From Burkholderiales bacterium (GTDB lineage Bacteria > Pseudomonadota > Gammaproteobacteria > Burkholderiales > Burkholderiaceae_C), in contig JACPYV010000058.1 in assembly GCA_016195825.1 (NCBI GenBank), positions 1-55,790 on the forward strand: a stretch of DNA of 55,790 bases. Reading direction: 5' to 3'. Position numbers and translations under genes: made by a program. The first letter of the stretch is position 1, and every line of letters starts with the position of its first letter. The notes beneath the pieces are model-generated. The model did not search any database, was not told the origin of the DNA, and saw nothing but the letters and a program-made list of their open reading frames with translations. This document shows positions 8,312 to 15,320 of the stretch, in pieces.

Positions 8312-9265
8312 ATGCAACGTGTTGTCTCCCAGAAACTGAAGCGCGGCCTCGTCATGGCCGCGGCGGCCGCGTTGATTGCCGGTTGCGGCGGCGGGGGCAC
8401 CGCACAGATCGAGCCTTTTGCGCCCACCCGCGTCATCGCCTTCGGCGACGAGAGCGGCACCATCCTGCAAAGCGGCAAGAAGTACACGGTCAACGGCCTG
8501 AACGCCGACACCAAGCTGGTGGATTGCAAGATCAGCCCGGTCTGGAGTCAGGTCCTGGCCAGCGGCTTCGGCTTCGTCTACCCGCAGTGCAACACCGACT
8601 TCGTCGCGCTGCCGCAGGGCATCATGTACGCGACGCTGGGCGCCAAGGTGGCGGACGTGCGCGACAAGATCGACCAGCACCTGTCCAACGACCGTTTCGG
8701 CCCCAAGGACATCGTGGGCATCAATGTCGGCGTCAACGACATCGTGGAGCTGTACCGCCAGTTCCCGGCCGTCAGCAAGGATTCGCTGATCAACGAGGCC
8801 AAGGCCCGCGGCAAGCTGCTGGCCGATCAGGCCAACCGCATCGCCAACGCCAATGGCCGGGTGGTGATCTCCACGATCTTCGACCTGGGCCTGACCCCGT
8901 TCGGCCAGAAGGAGAAGGAGCAGCAGACCGACATCGACCGCGCGGCCTTCCTGGACGAGCTCAGCGGGGCGTTCAACATCTCGATGCGCCTGAACCTGCT
9001 GAACGACGGCCGCCTGATCGGCCTGGTGCTGGTCGATGAGACGGTCCAGCAGATCGCGCGCTTCCCGGCCGCATTCCAGTACACCAACGTCACGCAGGCC
9101 GCTTGCCGCACGGACATCGCGCCCCAGGACTGCACGACCGAAACGCTGGTCACCGACGCCAGCGCCACGCAGTGGCTGTGGGCCGGCGACACGCTCCTGA
9201 GCCCGGCGGCGCAGAGCCGCATCGGCACGCTGTTCCTGTCGCGCGCCAAGAACAACCCGTTCTGA
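8312..9265 (+). CDS. SGNH-hydrolase-like lipoprotein with incomplete active site
   Basis: 317 residues from the ATG at 8312 (a TTG at 8303 is possible). The signal peptide ends in a lipobox L-I-A-G-C followed by glycines, so the protein is probably lipid-anchored. The body resembles GDSL/SGNH esterases: block I reads A-F-G-D-E-S-G, and block III G-V-N-D-I. However, the usual G-D-S is G-D-E-S, and the C-terminal block V, normally D-x-x-H, reads G-D-T-L-L with no His. Serine esterase activity is therefore doubtful, and a binding or structural role in the envelope is possible. It follows Sua5 by 24 bases on the same strand but is unrelated in function. Confidence 0.7.
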   Translation: MQRVVSQKLKRGLVMAAAAALIAGCGGGGTAQIEPFAPTRVIAFGDESGTILQSGKKYTVNGLNADTKLVDCKISPVWSQVLASGFGFVYPQCNTDFVALPQGIMYATLGAKVADVRDKIDQHLSNDRFGPKDIVGINVGVNDIVELYRQFPAVSKDSLINEAKARGKLLADQANRIANANGRVVISTIFDLGLTPFGQKEKEQQTDIDRAAFLDELSGAFNISMRLNLLNDGRLIGLVLVDETVQQIARFPAAFQYTNVTQAACRTDIAPQDCTTETLVTDASATQWLWAGDTLLSPAAQSRIGTLFLSRAKNNPF

Positions 9266-9381
9266 TCGCCTGCCCCCGAGGTTCTCCGCACCCCCTTAGA
9301 AGGGCACTGCCCATGGCCCGGCAACGCCGGTCCACGGCAGTCACTTGAGGGGCGACCGGCCTGCGCCGGCCTAGCAAAACC

Positions 9382-11115
9382 TCAGGTTGTGGCGGTGCGC
9401 AGCTCGCGGCGCAGGATCTTGCCGACGTTGGTCTTGGGCAGCTCGTCGCGGAACTCGATGAACTTGGGTCGCTTGTAGGCCGTCAGCTGCTGGCTGCAGT
9501 AGGTGGCCAGGTCTTCCTCGGCCAGTGCCGGGTCGCTCTTGACGACGAAGAGCTTGACCGCCTCGCCGGACTTGGCATCCGGGATGCCGACCGCTGCGCA
9601 CTCCAGCACGCCGGGGTACATGTTGACCACCTGCTCGATCTCGGTCGGGTACACGTTGAAGCCGCTGACGAGGATCATGTCCTTCTTGCGGTCGACGATG
9701 CGCACGTAGCCGCGCTCGTCCATGATGCCGATGTCGCCGGTCTTGAAGAAGCCGTCGGCACACATGACGTTGGCGGTCTCGTCGGGGCGTTTCCAGTAGC
9801 CGGCCATGACCTGTGGGCCGCGGATGCAGATTTCGCCGCGCTCGCCGATGGGCACGTCACGGCCGTCATCGTCGCGGATGGTGATCTCGGTCGACGAGAT
9901 GGGCAGGCCGATGCTGCCGTTGAAGGTACGCTGGTCCAGCGGATTGATGGTCGCGGCCGGCGAGGTCTCCGACAGGCCGTAGCCTTCCACCACGGGGCAG
10001 CCGGTGACCTTGAGCCACTTCTCCGCCGTGGCCTGCTGCACGGCCATGCCGCCGCCGTTGGAGATGACCAGCTCGGAGAAGTCCAGTCGCGAGAAGCCGG
10101 GCTCGGCGGCCAGTGCGTTGAAAAGCGTATTGACCGCCGGAAAAATGTGGATCTTGTGGCCGCGCAGCGTGTCGATGAGGCCGGGGATGTCGCGCGGGTT
10201 GGGCACCAGGATGTTCAGGTGACCCATGCGCGCGCCCAGCATGAAGCAGGCCGTCAACGCGAAGATGTGATACAGGGGCAGCGCGCAGACGTTGGTGAAC
10301 TGCACGTTCTGGTCGGGCAGCTTGGCCAGCATGGGCTGGAACCAGGCCTCGACCTGCAGGATGTTGGCGACGATGTTGCGGTGCAGCAGCGTGGCGCCCT
10401 TGGACACGCCGGTGGTGCCGCCGGTGTACTGCAGGAAGGCGACGTCATCAGGGCCCAGCTCGGGCTTCTTGAGCGTCAGGCGGTCCCCGTGGCGCAGCGC
10501 CTCGTTGAAGCGCACGACGGTGCGGCCATCGCCGACGGCGAGGCGGAACTCCGGCACCATCTTCTTCAGGTGACGCACGGCGAAGTTGATCAGCGGGCCC
10601 TTCCACCAGTTCAGCAGGTCGCCCATGGAGGCGAGCACGACATGCTTCACGTCCGTCGCGGCGATGACCTCGGACAGCGTGTGCGCGAAGTTCTCCAGCA
10701 CGACGATGGCGCGCGCGCCGGAGTCCTTGAGCTGGTGCTCCAGCTCGCGCGGCGTGTACAGCGGGTTCACGTTCACGACGACGAACCCCGCACGCAGGAT
10801 GGCCGCGATGGCCACGCCGTACTGCAGCAGGTTGGGCATCATGATGGCCACGCGGTCGCCCTGCTTGAGCCCCTGGGCCTGCAGCCAGGCGCCGAGCTGG
10901 GTCGACAGCCGGTCGATCTCGGCGAAGCGCATGCGCTGGCCCATGCAGATGGCGGCGTCGCGCTGTGCATGCTTGCGGAAGGCCTCGTCCAGCAGGCTGA
11001 CGAGCGAGCCGTAGACACGGGTGTCGATCTGCGCCGGCACGCCGGCTGGATAGCTGGCCAGCCAGGGCTTGGTGCGGGATGTCACCTCGGTGACTTCGGC
11101 AAGGACGGCGGTCAT
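9382..11115 (-). CDS. fadD: Long-chain fatty acid-CoA ligase
   Basis: 577 residues, ANL superfamily. It activates long-chain fatty acids to acyl-CoA through acyl-AMP, on the inner face of the membrane, feeding beta-oxidation. The P-loop-like A3 motif Y-T-G-G-T-T-G-V-S-K-G-A, the G-Y-G-L-S-E-T motif, T-G-D-I-G and the hinge D-R-K-K-D-M-I motif are all intact. The A10 Lys lies near the end in T-N-V-G-K-I-L-R-R-E. Length is normal for FadD. It lies 64 bases downstream of the FFLEELYGP-type gene on the same strand and may share its transcript. Confidence 0.93.
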   Translation of the reverse strand: MTAVLAEVTEVTSRTKPWLASYPAGVPAQIDTRVYGSLVSLLDEAFRKHAQRDAAICMGQRMRFAEIDRLSTQLGAWLQAQGLKQGDRVAIMMPNLLQYGVAIAAILRAGFVVVNVNPLYTPRELEHQLKDSGARAIVVLENFAHTLSEVIAATDVKHVVLASMGDLLNWWKGPLINFAVRHLKKMVPEFRLAVGDGRTVVRFNEALRHGDRLTLKKPELGPDDVAFLQYTGGTTGVSKGATLLHRNIVANILQVEAWFQPMLAKLPDQNVQFTNVCALPLYHIFALTACFMLGARMGHLNILVPNPRDIPGLIDTLRGHKIHIFPAVNTLFNALAAEPGFSRLDFSELVISNGGGMAVQQATAEKWLKVTGCPVVEGYGLSETSPAATINPLDQRTFNGSIGLPISSTEITIRDDDGRDVPIGERGEICIRGPQVMAGYWKRPDETANVMCADGFFKTGDIGIMDERGYVRIVDRKKDMILVSGFNVYPTEIEQVVNMYPGVLECAAVGIPDAKSGEAVKLFVVKSDPALAEEDLATYCSQQLTAYKRPKFIEFRDELPKTNVGKILRRELRTATT

Positions 11116-11179
11116 CGGCGGGCCCTTTTGGCGTGCTTCGCGTGAAGCCGACGATGTTGGGACGCGCAGTTACATCAAG

Positions 11180-11881
11180 CTAGGGGAGTTGCCCTAACGC
11201 CGACGCATCGGCACGAAACAAAGCGCGTGCGAGTGTGTCCTCGCGCTGTCGCACAGTGGACAGGAAGTCGCCGGCGCCGCGCATCGCACGGAAGGTGTCG
11301 AAGCCGCTTTCCAGGAAGCTCTGCAGCGCGCCCAGCCCGGCCATCTGCGCGGGGCCACGCATCAGCTTCAAGGTCTGGCGCAGCAGCGGCTTGCGCGTGA
11401 GCTTGTCCAGCGCCTCGCCCACCGCCATGGTCAGCGCGATCTGCTGTTGTCGGGCGTCCGGCTCGCCGCAGGCGCGCCAGGCGATGGCGTACTCGGCAGC
11501 GCTGAGCTCGGGTGACAGCAGATGCTCGGCCATGCGCGTGTCCAGGCGCTCGGACAGCGCGTGCAGCCGCGCCAGCCGCGCGACGGTGTCGACGACCTCG
11601 TCGGGGAACAGCCGGGTCAGCGTCGGGATCACGCGGGCGAACTGCGCGTCGCGCTGGCGGTAGTCGTCGGGGCCGTAGAGCTCGTGCAGGAAGAAGCGCG
11701 TGGCGGCCTCGTAGCGCGGGTTGGCCAGCAGGTCGGCGTAGGTGCCGGCGAAGCGGCGCTGCTGGTAGGCCTTGACGGCCTGCACCCGCGCCTCGAGCGC
11801 CGGATCGGTCGCGCGCCGCGCCCGTTCGGCGTCGACGGCGCGCAGCTCCTTCAGCAGGGATTCGGCACTCAGGTCATCCAT
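11180..11881 (-). CDS. FFLEELYGP-type conserved protein of unknown function
   Basis: 233 residues from the ATG at 11881. Near residue 65 it has F-F-L-H-E-L-Y-G-P-D-D-Y-R-Q-R-D, very close to the F-F-L-x-E-L-Y-G-P signature of an uncharacterised helical family common in Burkholderiales and other proteobacteria. The rest is charged and helical, with no signal peptide or membrane segment. No catalytic motif is visible. It is upstream of fadD and divergent from a lipase gene (36 bases apart), so it sits within a lipid-metabolism neighbourhood. That is context only. Confidence 0.75.
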   Translation of the reverse strand: MDDLSAESLLKELRAVDAERARRATDPALEARVQAVKAYQQRRFAGTYADLLANPRYEAATRFFLHELYGPDDYRQRDAQFARVIPTLTRLFPDEVVDTVARLARLHALSERLDTRMAEHLLSPELSAAEYAIAWRACGEPDARQQQIALTMAVGEALDKLTRKPLLRQTLKLMRGPAQMAGLGALQSFLESGFDTFRAMRGAGDFLSTVRQREDTLARALFRADASALGQLP

Positions 11882-11917
11882 GGGTCGAGCGGGATTTTGC
11901 CTTTCTACACTGCGGCG

Positions 11918-12784
11918 ATGAATGCGCGACTGCAGAGGATCTGGTGCCTGGCCCGGCTGGTCATAGGCTCGGGCGTGGGCTGGTGGTTCGGCTGGGGCTG
12001 GGGGGTGCTGGCCTTCTTTGCCTACCCGATGTTGCTCTTGCCGTCGTTCGCCGTGCTGCGCTGGGTCAACCGGGGTGCAGATCGACCCGGTTGGGGCCAA
12101 CTGGCGCGTGCCTGGGTGCTGGAGGTGTGGGCCACCGAGCGCAGCTTCGGCTGGCGCCAGCCCTGGCGCACGCACGCCGAGCCCGACCACCTGCCCGCCG
12201 ATGCCACTGCCGCGGTGCTGCTGGTGCACGGCTTCAGTTGCAACCGCGCGTTCTGGAACGCCTGGATGGCGCGGCTGCGCGAGCAGCGCGTGGCCTTCGT
12301 CGCGCCCAGCCTGGAGCCGCCCTTCGGCAGCATCGACGACTACGCCGACGCCATCGAGGCGGACGTGCAGCGCCTGCGCGCGCTCACCGGGCGCATGCCG
12401 CTGATCGTCTGCCACAGCATGGGCGGTGTGGCAGTGCGCGCCTGGTGGCGGCGCCACGGCGGGCAGGAGGCGCCCCACGTCATCACGCTGGGCACACCCC
12501 ACGGCGGCACGCTGCTGGCCGCGTTCTCGCCCGCCTACAACGCGCGGCAGATGCGCTGGCAGTGCGACTGGATGCGCGCGCTACCCCGGCTGCCGCGGGT
12601 GGAGTGCATCTGGACGCCCTGCGACCAGATGGTCATGCCGGCGCCGACGGCGGTGCAGCCGGGGGCGACCGGCCACCGCGTCGACGCCGTGGGCCACGTG
12701 GGCCTGGTCAACGATCCCCGCGTGTGGGCAATCTTTCAGACCGCCTTGGCCGGCTCGTCCTTGAGCACGCCGCGGCGGATCTGA
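11918..12784 (+). CDS. Alpha/beta-hydrolase, putative membrane-anchored lipase/esterase
   Basis: 288 residues from the ATG at 11918. The N-terminus has a hydrophobic, Trp/Gly-rich segment (about 8-48) that probably anchors it in the inner membrane. The hydrolase fold follows, with the oxyanion motif L-V-H-G-F-S-C-N-R, the nucleophile elbow C-H-S-M-G-G (Ser near 165), a candidate acid in T-P-C-D-Q-M and the His in V-G-H-V-G-L-V. This resembles the short-chain triacylglycerol lipase/PGAP1-like group. The substrate is unknown. Its last 49 bases overlap the 3' end of hpd on the other strand. Confidence 0.85.
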   Translation: MNARLQRIWCLARLVIGSGVGWWFGWGWGVLAFFAYPMLLLPSFAVLRWVNRGADRPGWGQLARAWVLEVWATERSFGWRQPWRTHAEPDHLPADATAAVLLVHGFSCNRAFWNAWMARLREQRVAFVAPSLEPPFGSIDDYADAIEADVQRLRALTGRMPLIVCHSMGGVAVRAWWRRHGGQEAPHVITLGTPHGGTLLAAFSPAYNARQMRWQCDWMRALPRLPRVECIWTPCDQMVMPAPTAVQPGATGHRVDAVGHVGLVNDPRVWAIFQTALAGSSLSTPRRI

Positions 12785-13875
12785 TCCAGCTCGATGCTCT
12801 CGAACAGCGCCTTGAAGTTGCCTTCGCCGAAGCCCTCGTTGCCCTTGCGCTGGATCAGCTCGAAGAAGATCGGGCCGATCACTTCCTTGGTGAAGATCTG
12901 CAGCAGCAGCTCGTTGTCCACGCCCAGGTGCGTCGCGCCGTCGATGAGGATGCGCAGGCGGCGCAGCTCGTCCACGTTCTCGCCGTGGCCGGGCAGGCGC
13001 TTGTCGATCAGGTCGAAGTAAGTCTCGATGGTGTCCTGGAAGGCCACGCCCGTGCCCTTCATGCCTTCCACCGACTTGTAGATGTCGGTGGTGCCCAGCG
13101 CCACGTGCTGGATGCCCTCGCCGTGATACAGGTCCAGGTACTCGGCGATCTGGCTCTTGTCGTCGGAGCTCTCGTTGATCGGGATGCGGATCTTGCCGCA
13201 GGGGCTGGTCATGGCCTTGCTCTTCAGGCCGGTCAGCTTGCCCTCGATGTCGAAGTAGCGCACCTCGCGGAAGTTGAAGAAGCGCTCGTAGAACTCCGAC
13301 CACTCCTTCATGCGCCCGCGGAAGACGTTGTGCGTCAGGTGGTCGATCTCGGTCAGGCCGTGGCCCACCGGGTTCGGGTCGACGGGCTGGCCTTGCGCGT
13401 CCAGCACGGGCACGAAGTCCACGTCGTAGATGGAGATGTTGCCGATGGCGCCGGCGGTCGCGCCGCCCTTGCCCTGCCAGCGGTCGACGAAGTAGATCAG
13501 CGAGTCGCCGATGCCCTTGATGGCCGGGATGTTCAGCTCCATCGGGCCGGCCTTGTTGTCGAAGCCCCAGGCGCCCAACTCCAGCGCACGCTTGTAGGCG
13601 TGGCCGGCGTCCTGCACGCGGAACGCGATGGCGCAGATCGACGGGCCGTGCAGGCGCGCGAAGCGCTGCGCGAACGAATCGCTCTCGGCGTTGATGATGA
13701 AGTTGACGCCGCCCTGGCGGTACAGCGTGACGTTCTTGAGGCGGTGCCTGGCCACGGGCTTGAAGCCCATCGTCTCGAACAGCTTGCCCAGGCCGGCCGG
13801 GTCGGGCGCGGCGAACTCGATGAACTCGAAACCATCGGTGCCCATGGGGTTGTCCCAGGGAGTGAACTTGGCCAT
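12736..13875 (-). CDS. hpd: 4-Hydroxyphenylpyruvate dioxygenase
   Basis: 379 residues from the ATG at 13875. It converts 4-hydroxyphenylpyruvate to homogentisate in tyrosine and phenylalanine breakdown, in the cytoplasm. The three iron ligands are recognisable: His in D-H-L-T-H-N-V near residue 190, His in I-Q-H-V-A-L-G-T near 265, and Glu in I-F-F-E-L-I-Q-R near 345. The C-terminal G-F-G-x-G-N-F-K-A-L-F-E-S-I helix that closes the active site is present. It overlaps the convergent lipase gene by 49 bases. An inverted repeat lies 35-62 bases upstream of the start. Confidence 0.96.
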   Translation of the reverse strand: MAKFTPWDNPMGTDGFEFIEFAAPDPAGLGKLFETMGFKPVARHRLKNVTLYRQGGVNFIINAESDSFAQRFARLHGPSICAIAFRVQDAGHAYKRALELGAWGFDNKAGPMELNIPAIKGIGDSLIYFVDRWQGKGGATAGAIGNISIYDVDFVPVLDAQGQPVDPNPVGHGLTEIDHLTHNVFRGRMKEWSEFYERFFNFREVRYFDIEGKLTGLKSKAMTSPCGKIRIPINESSDDKSQIAEYLDLYHGEGIQHVALGTTDIYKSVEGMKGTGVAFQDTIETYFDLIDKRLPGHGENVDELRRLRILIDGATHLGVDNELLLQIFTKEVIGPIFFELIQRKGNEGFGEGNFKALFESIELDQIRRGVLKDEPAKAV

Positions 13876-13909
13876 GTCTGCCTCGCGCGTTGCTGTCGTC
13901 GAAACCAGA

Positions 13910-13937
13910 AATTCTGCGGCGCGTGGCTCGCAGAATT
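13910..13937. promoter_or_regulatory. Inverted repeat upstream of hpd, putative operator
   Basis: A perfect 9-bp inverted repeat, AATTCTGCG (13910-13918) and CGCAGAATT (13929-13937), with a 10-bp spacer. It lies 35 to 62 bases upstream of the hpd start, where an operator would sit. The spacing fits a dimeric regulator. The Lrp/AsnC gene at 14816 is the nearest regulator and a candidate, but no direct evidence links them. Confidence 0.5.
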
Positions 13938-13994
13938 CATGCAATCCGTGGCGTCTGTTTTTGGGTTTGCGCAGGAATCATGCGCGATAAGGCG

Positions 13995-14762
13995 CTACTG
14001 CGCCGGCCATTCCACAAGCCCGTACGTCGCCAGGATGGCTTTCAGGCGTCCGCTCCTGCGCAGCTTGACCATGCCATCGCTGAACAGCCGTGCGTAGTCC
14101 TGCGCCTTCCGGTTCTTCGGCGACATCGCCATGTAGGCAAAGCTCGGCGGCTCGCAGCCGGCATTGCGCACGGCCAGTTCGGGATGCAGCAGCCGCGTGT
14201 AGGCGACGACGTTTTCCTCCTCGATGAAGGCGTCCAGGCGGTCAAGCAGCAGGCGGCGCAGCATGCGCTCGGTCAGGCCGTCACCGGTGTGCACGTCGAA
14301 GCGCTTGGGCGATGCCCTGATGATCACGTCCAGCGCCACGCCATAGGAGTAGTCGCGGATGACGCCCACGCGTCGCAGCTCCGACAAGCTGGCTGCGCCG
14401 CGGTAGTTCCAAGGGTTGCTGGCTGCAACGAACACGCAGAAGCGGTTGCGCGAGATCGGCTGCACGGGAAACACGAAGTCCGGTGCTTCCTCGCGGAAGG
14501 TCGATGCCGTGGCCGTGTAGGTGCCGGCGCGCACGTCCATCAGGGCGCGGCTGTAGTTCTCGTTGACGAGGCGCACCCGATGGCCGGCGGCGCTGAATAT
14601 CTCGCGGGCGATGTCCACCGTGAAGCCCTCGCGCGACGAGCCGGCCTGGCAGCTGAAGGGGCACCAGTAGGCCGGCGAGGCGAGCACGATCTCGTCCGCG
14701 CGCGCCGGCAGGGCGGCGGCGAACAGCAGGGCCGCCAGGCGCAGGACGATCGGGGCTTTCAC
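13995..14762 (-). CDS. Periplasmic solute-binding protein family 3 (amino-acid-type)
   Basis: 255 residues from a GTG at 14762, the start that gives a clean signal peptide (V-K-A-P-I-V-L-R-L-A-A-L-L-F-A-A-A-L-P-A-R-A). The mature part has the SBP_bac_3 features R-E-G-F-T-V-D-I-A-R-E-I-F, a central strand/hinge, and D-G-L-T-E-R-M-L-R-R-L-L-L-D-R-L-D-A-F-I near the second lobe. No ABC permease or ATPase gene is adjacent, so it may be an orphan receptor that senses rather than imports. Two Cys close together near residue 30 (W-C-P-F-S-C-Q-A-G) may form a disulphide. It is divergent from the Lrp gene and upstream of hpd on the same strand, 119 bases away. Confidence 0.85.
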   Translation of the reverse strand: MKAPIVLRLAALLFAAALPARADEIVLASPAYWCPFSCQAGSSREGFTVDIAREIFSAAGHRVRLVNENYSRALMDVRAGTYTATASTFREEAPDFVFPVQPISRNRFCVFVAASNPWNYRGAASLSELRRVGVIRDYSYGVALDVIIRASPKRFDVHTGDGLTERMLRRLLLDRLDAFIEEENVVAYTRLLHPELAVRNAGCEPPSFAYMAMSPKNRKAQDYARLFSDGMVKLRRSGRLKAILATYGLVEWPAQ

Positions 14763-14815
14763 GTGTGCCAGGACTGTAGGCGGCCCTGCCGCAGGAAGGC
14801 TGCACAATTTCCCGC

Positions 14816-15298
14816 ATGGACGCCCCCATCGAGCTTGACGCCATCGACCGCCGCATCCTGCGGGCACTGCAGGTCGACGGCCGCCTGACCTACGACGCCC
14901 TTGCCGCCGAGGCCGGGCTGTCTTCGTCGGCCGTGCTGCGCCGCGTTCGCCGGCTGGAGGAGGCGGGCGTCATCAGCAGCTACGTCGCCCTCGTGCCGCC
15001 CGAGCGCATCGGTCTGGGCCTCACGGCCTACCTGAACGTGCGGCTGGAGAAACAGACCGAGAGCCCGCTGCGCAACCCGCGAGACCTGTTCCGCGCCGCC
15101 GTGCAGACCTGGCCCGAGGTTGTGGAGTGCGCTGCGCTGACCGGCGAGATGGACTACCTGCTGCGCGTGCTGGTGCAGGACATGCAGCACTACGCCCGCT
15201 TCATCAGCGACACGCTGCTCAAGCACCCCAGCGTGCAGGACTGCAAGACCAGCTTCGTGCTGGAGCGGCTGAAGAACACGACGGCCGTGCCCGTCTGA
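14816..15298 (+). CDS. Lrp/AsnC-family transcriptional regulator
   Basis: 160 residues. The N-terminal winged helix-turn-helix (about 8-60) reads D-A-I-D-R-R-I-L-R-A-L-Q, then L-S-S-S-A-V-L-R-R-V-R-R-L-E-E-A-G-V-I. The C-terminal RAM domain (about 70-150) includes V-V-E-C-A-A-L-T-G-E-M-D-Y-L-L-R-V, the effector-binding turn that in Lrp proteins senses amino acids. It is divergent from the periplasmic binding protein gene (53 bases between the starts), the common layout for a regulator and its target, and it lies close to hpd. A role in aromatic amino acid use is plausible but inferred. Confidence 0.92.
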   Translation: MDAPIELDAIDRRILRALQVDGRLTYDALAAEAGLSSSAVLRRVRRLEEAGVISSYVALVPPERIGLGLTAYLNVRLEKQTESPLRNPRDLFRAAVQTWPEVVECAALTGEMDYLLRVLVQDMQHYARFISDTLLKHPSVQDCKTSFVLERLKNTTAVPV

Positions 15299-15320
15299 GC
15301 GCGGCCGTCGCGTCCTGCCG

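Noticed and set aside
9266..9381. Terminator between the convergent SGNH and fadD genes
   Set aside because: CCGGC-CTGC-GCCGG is a short stem without a T-run on either strand.
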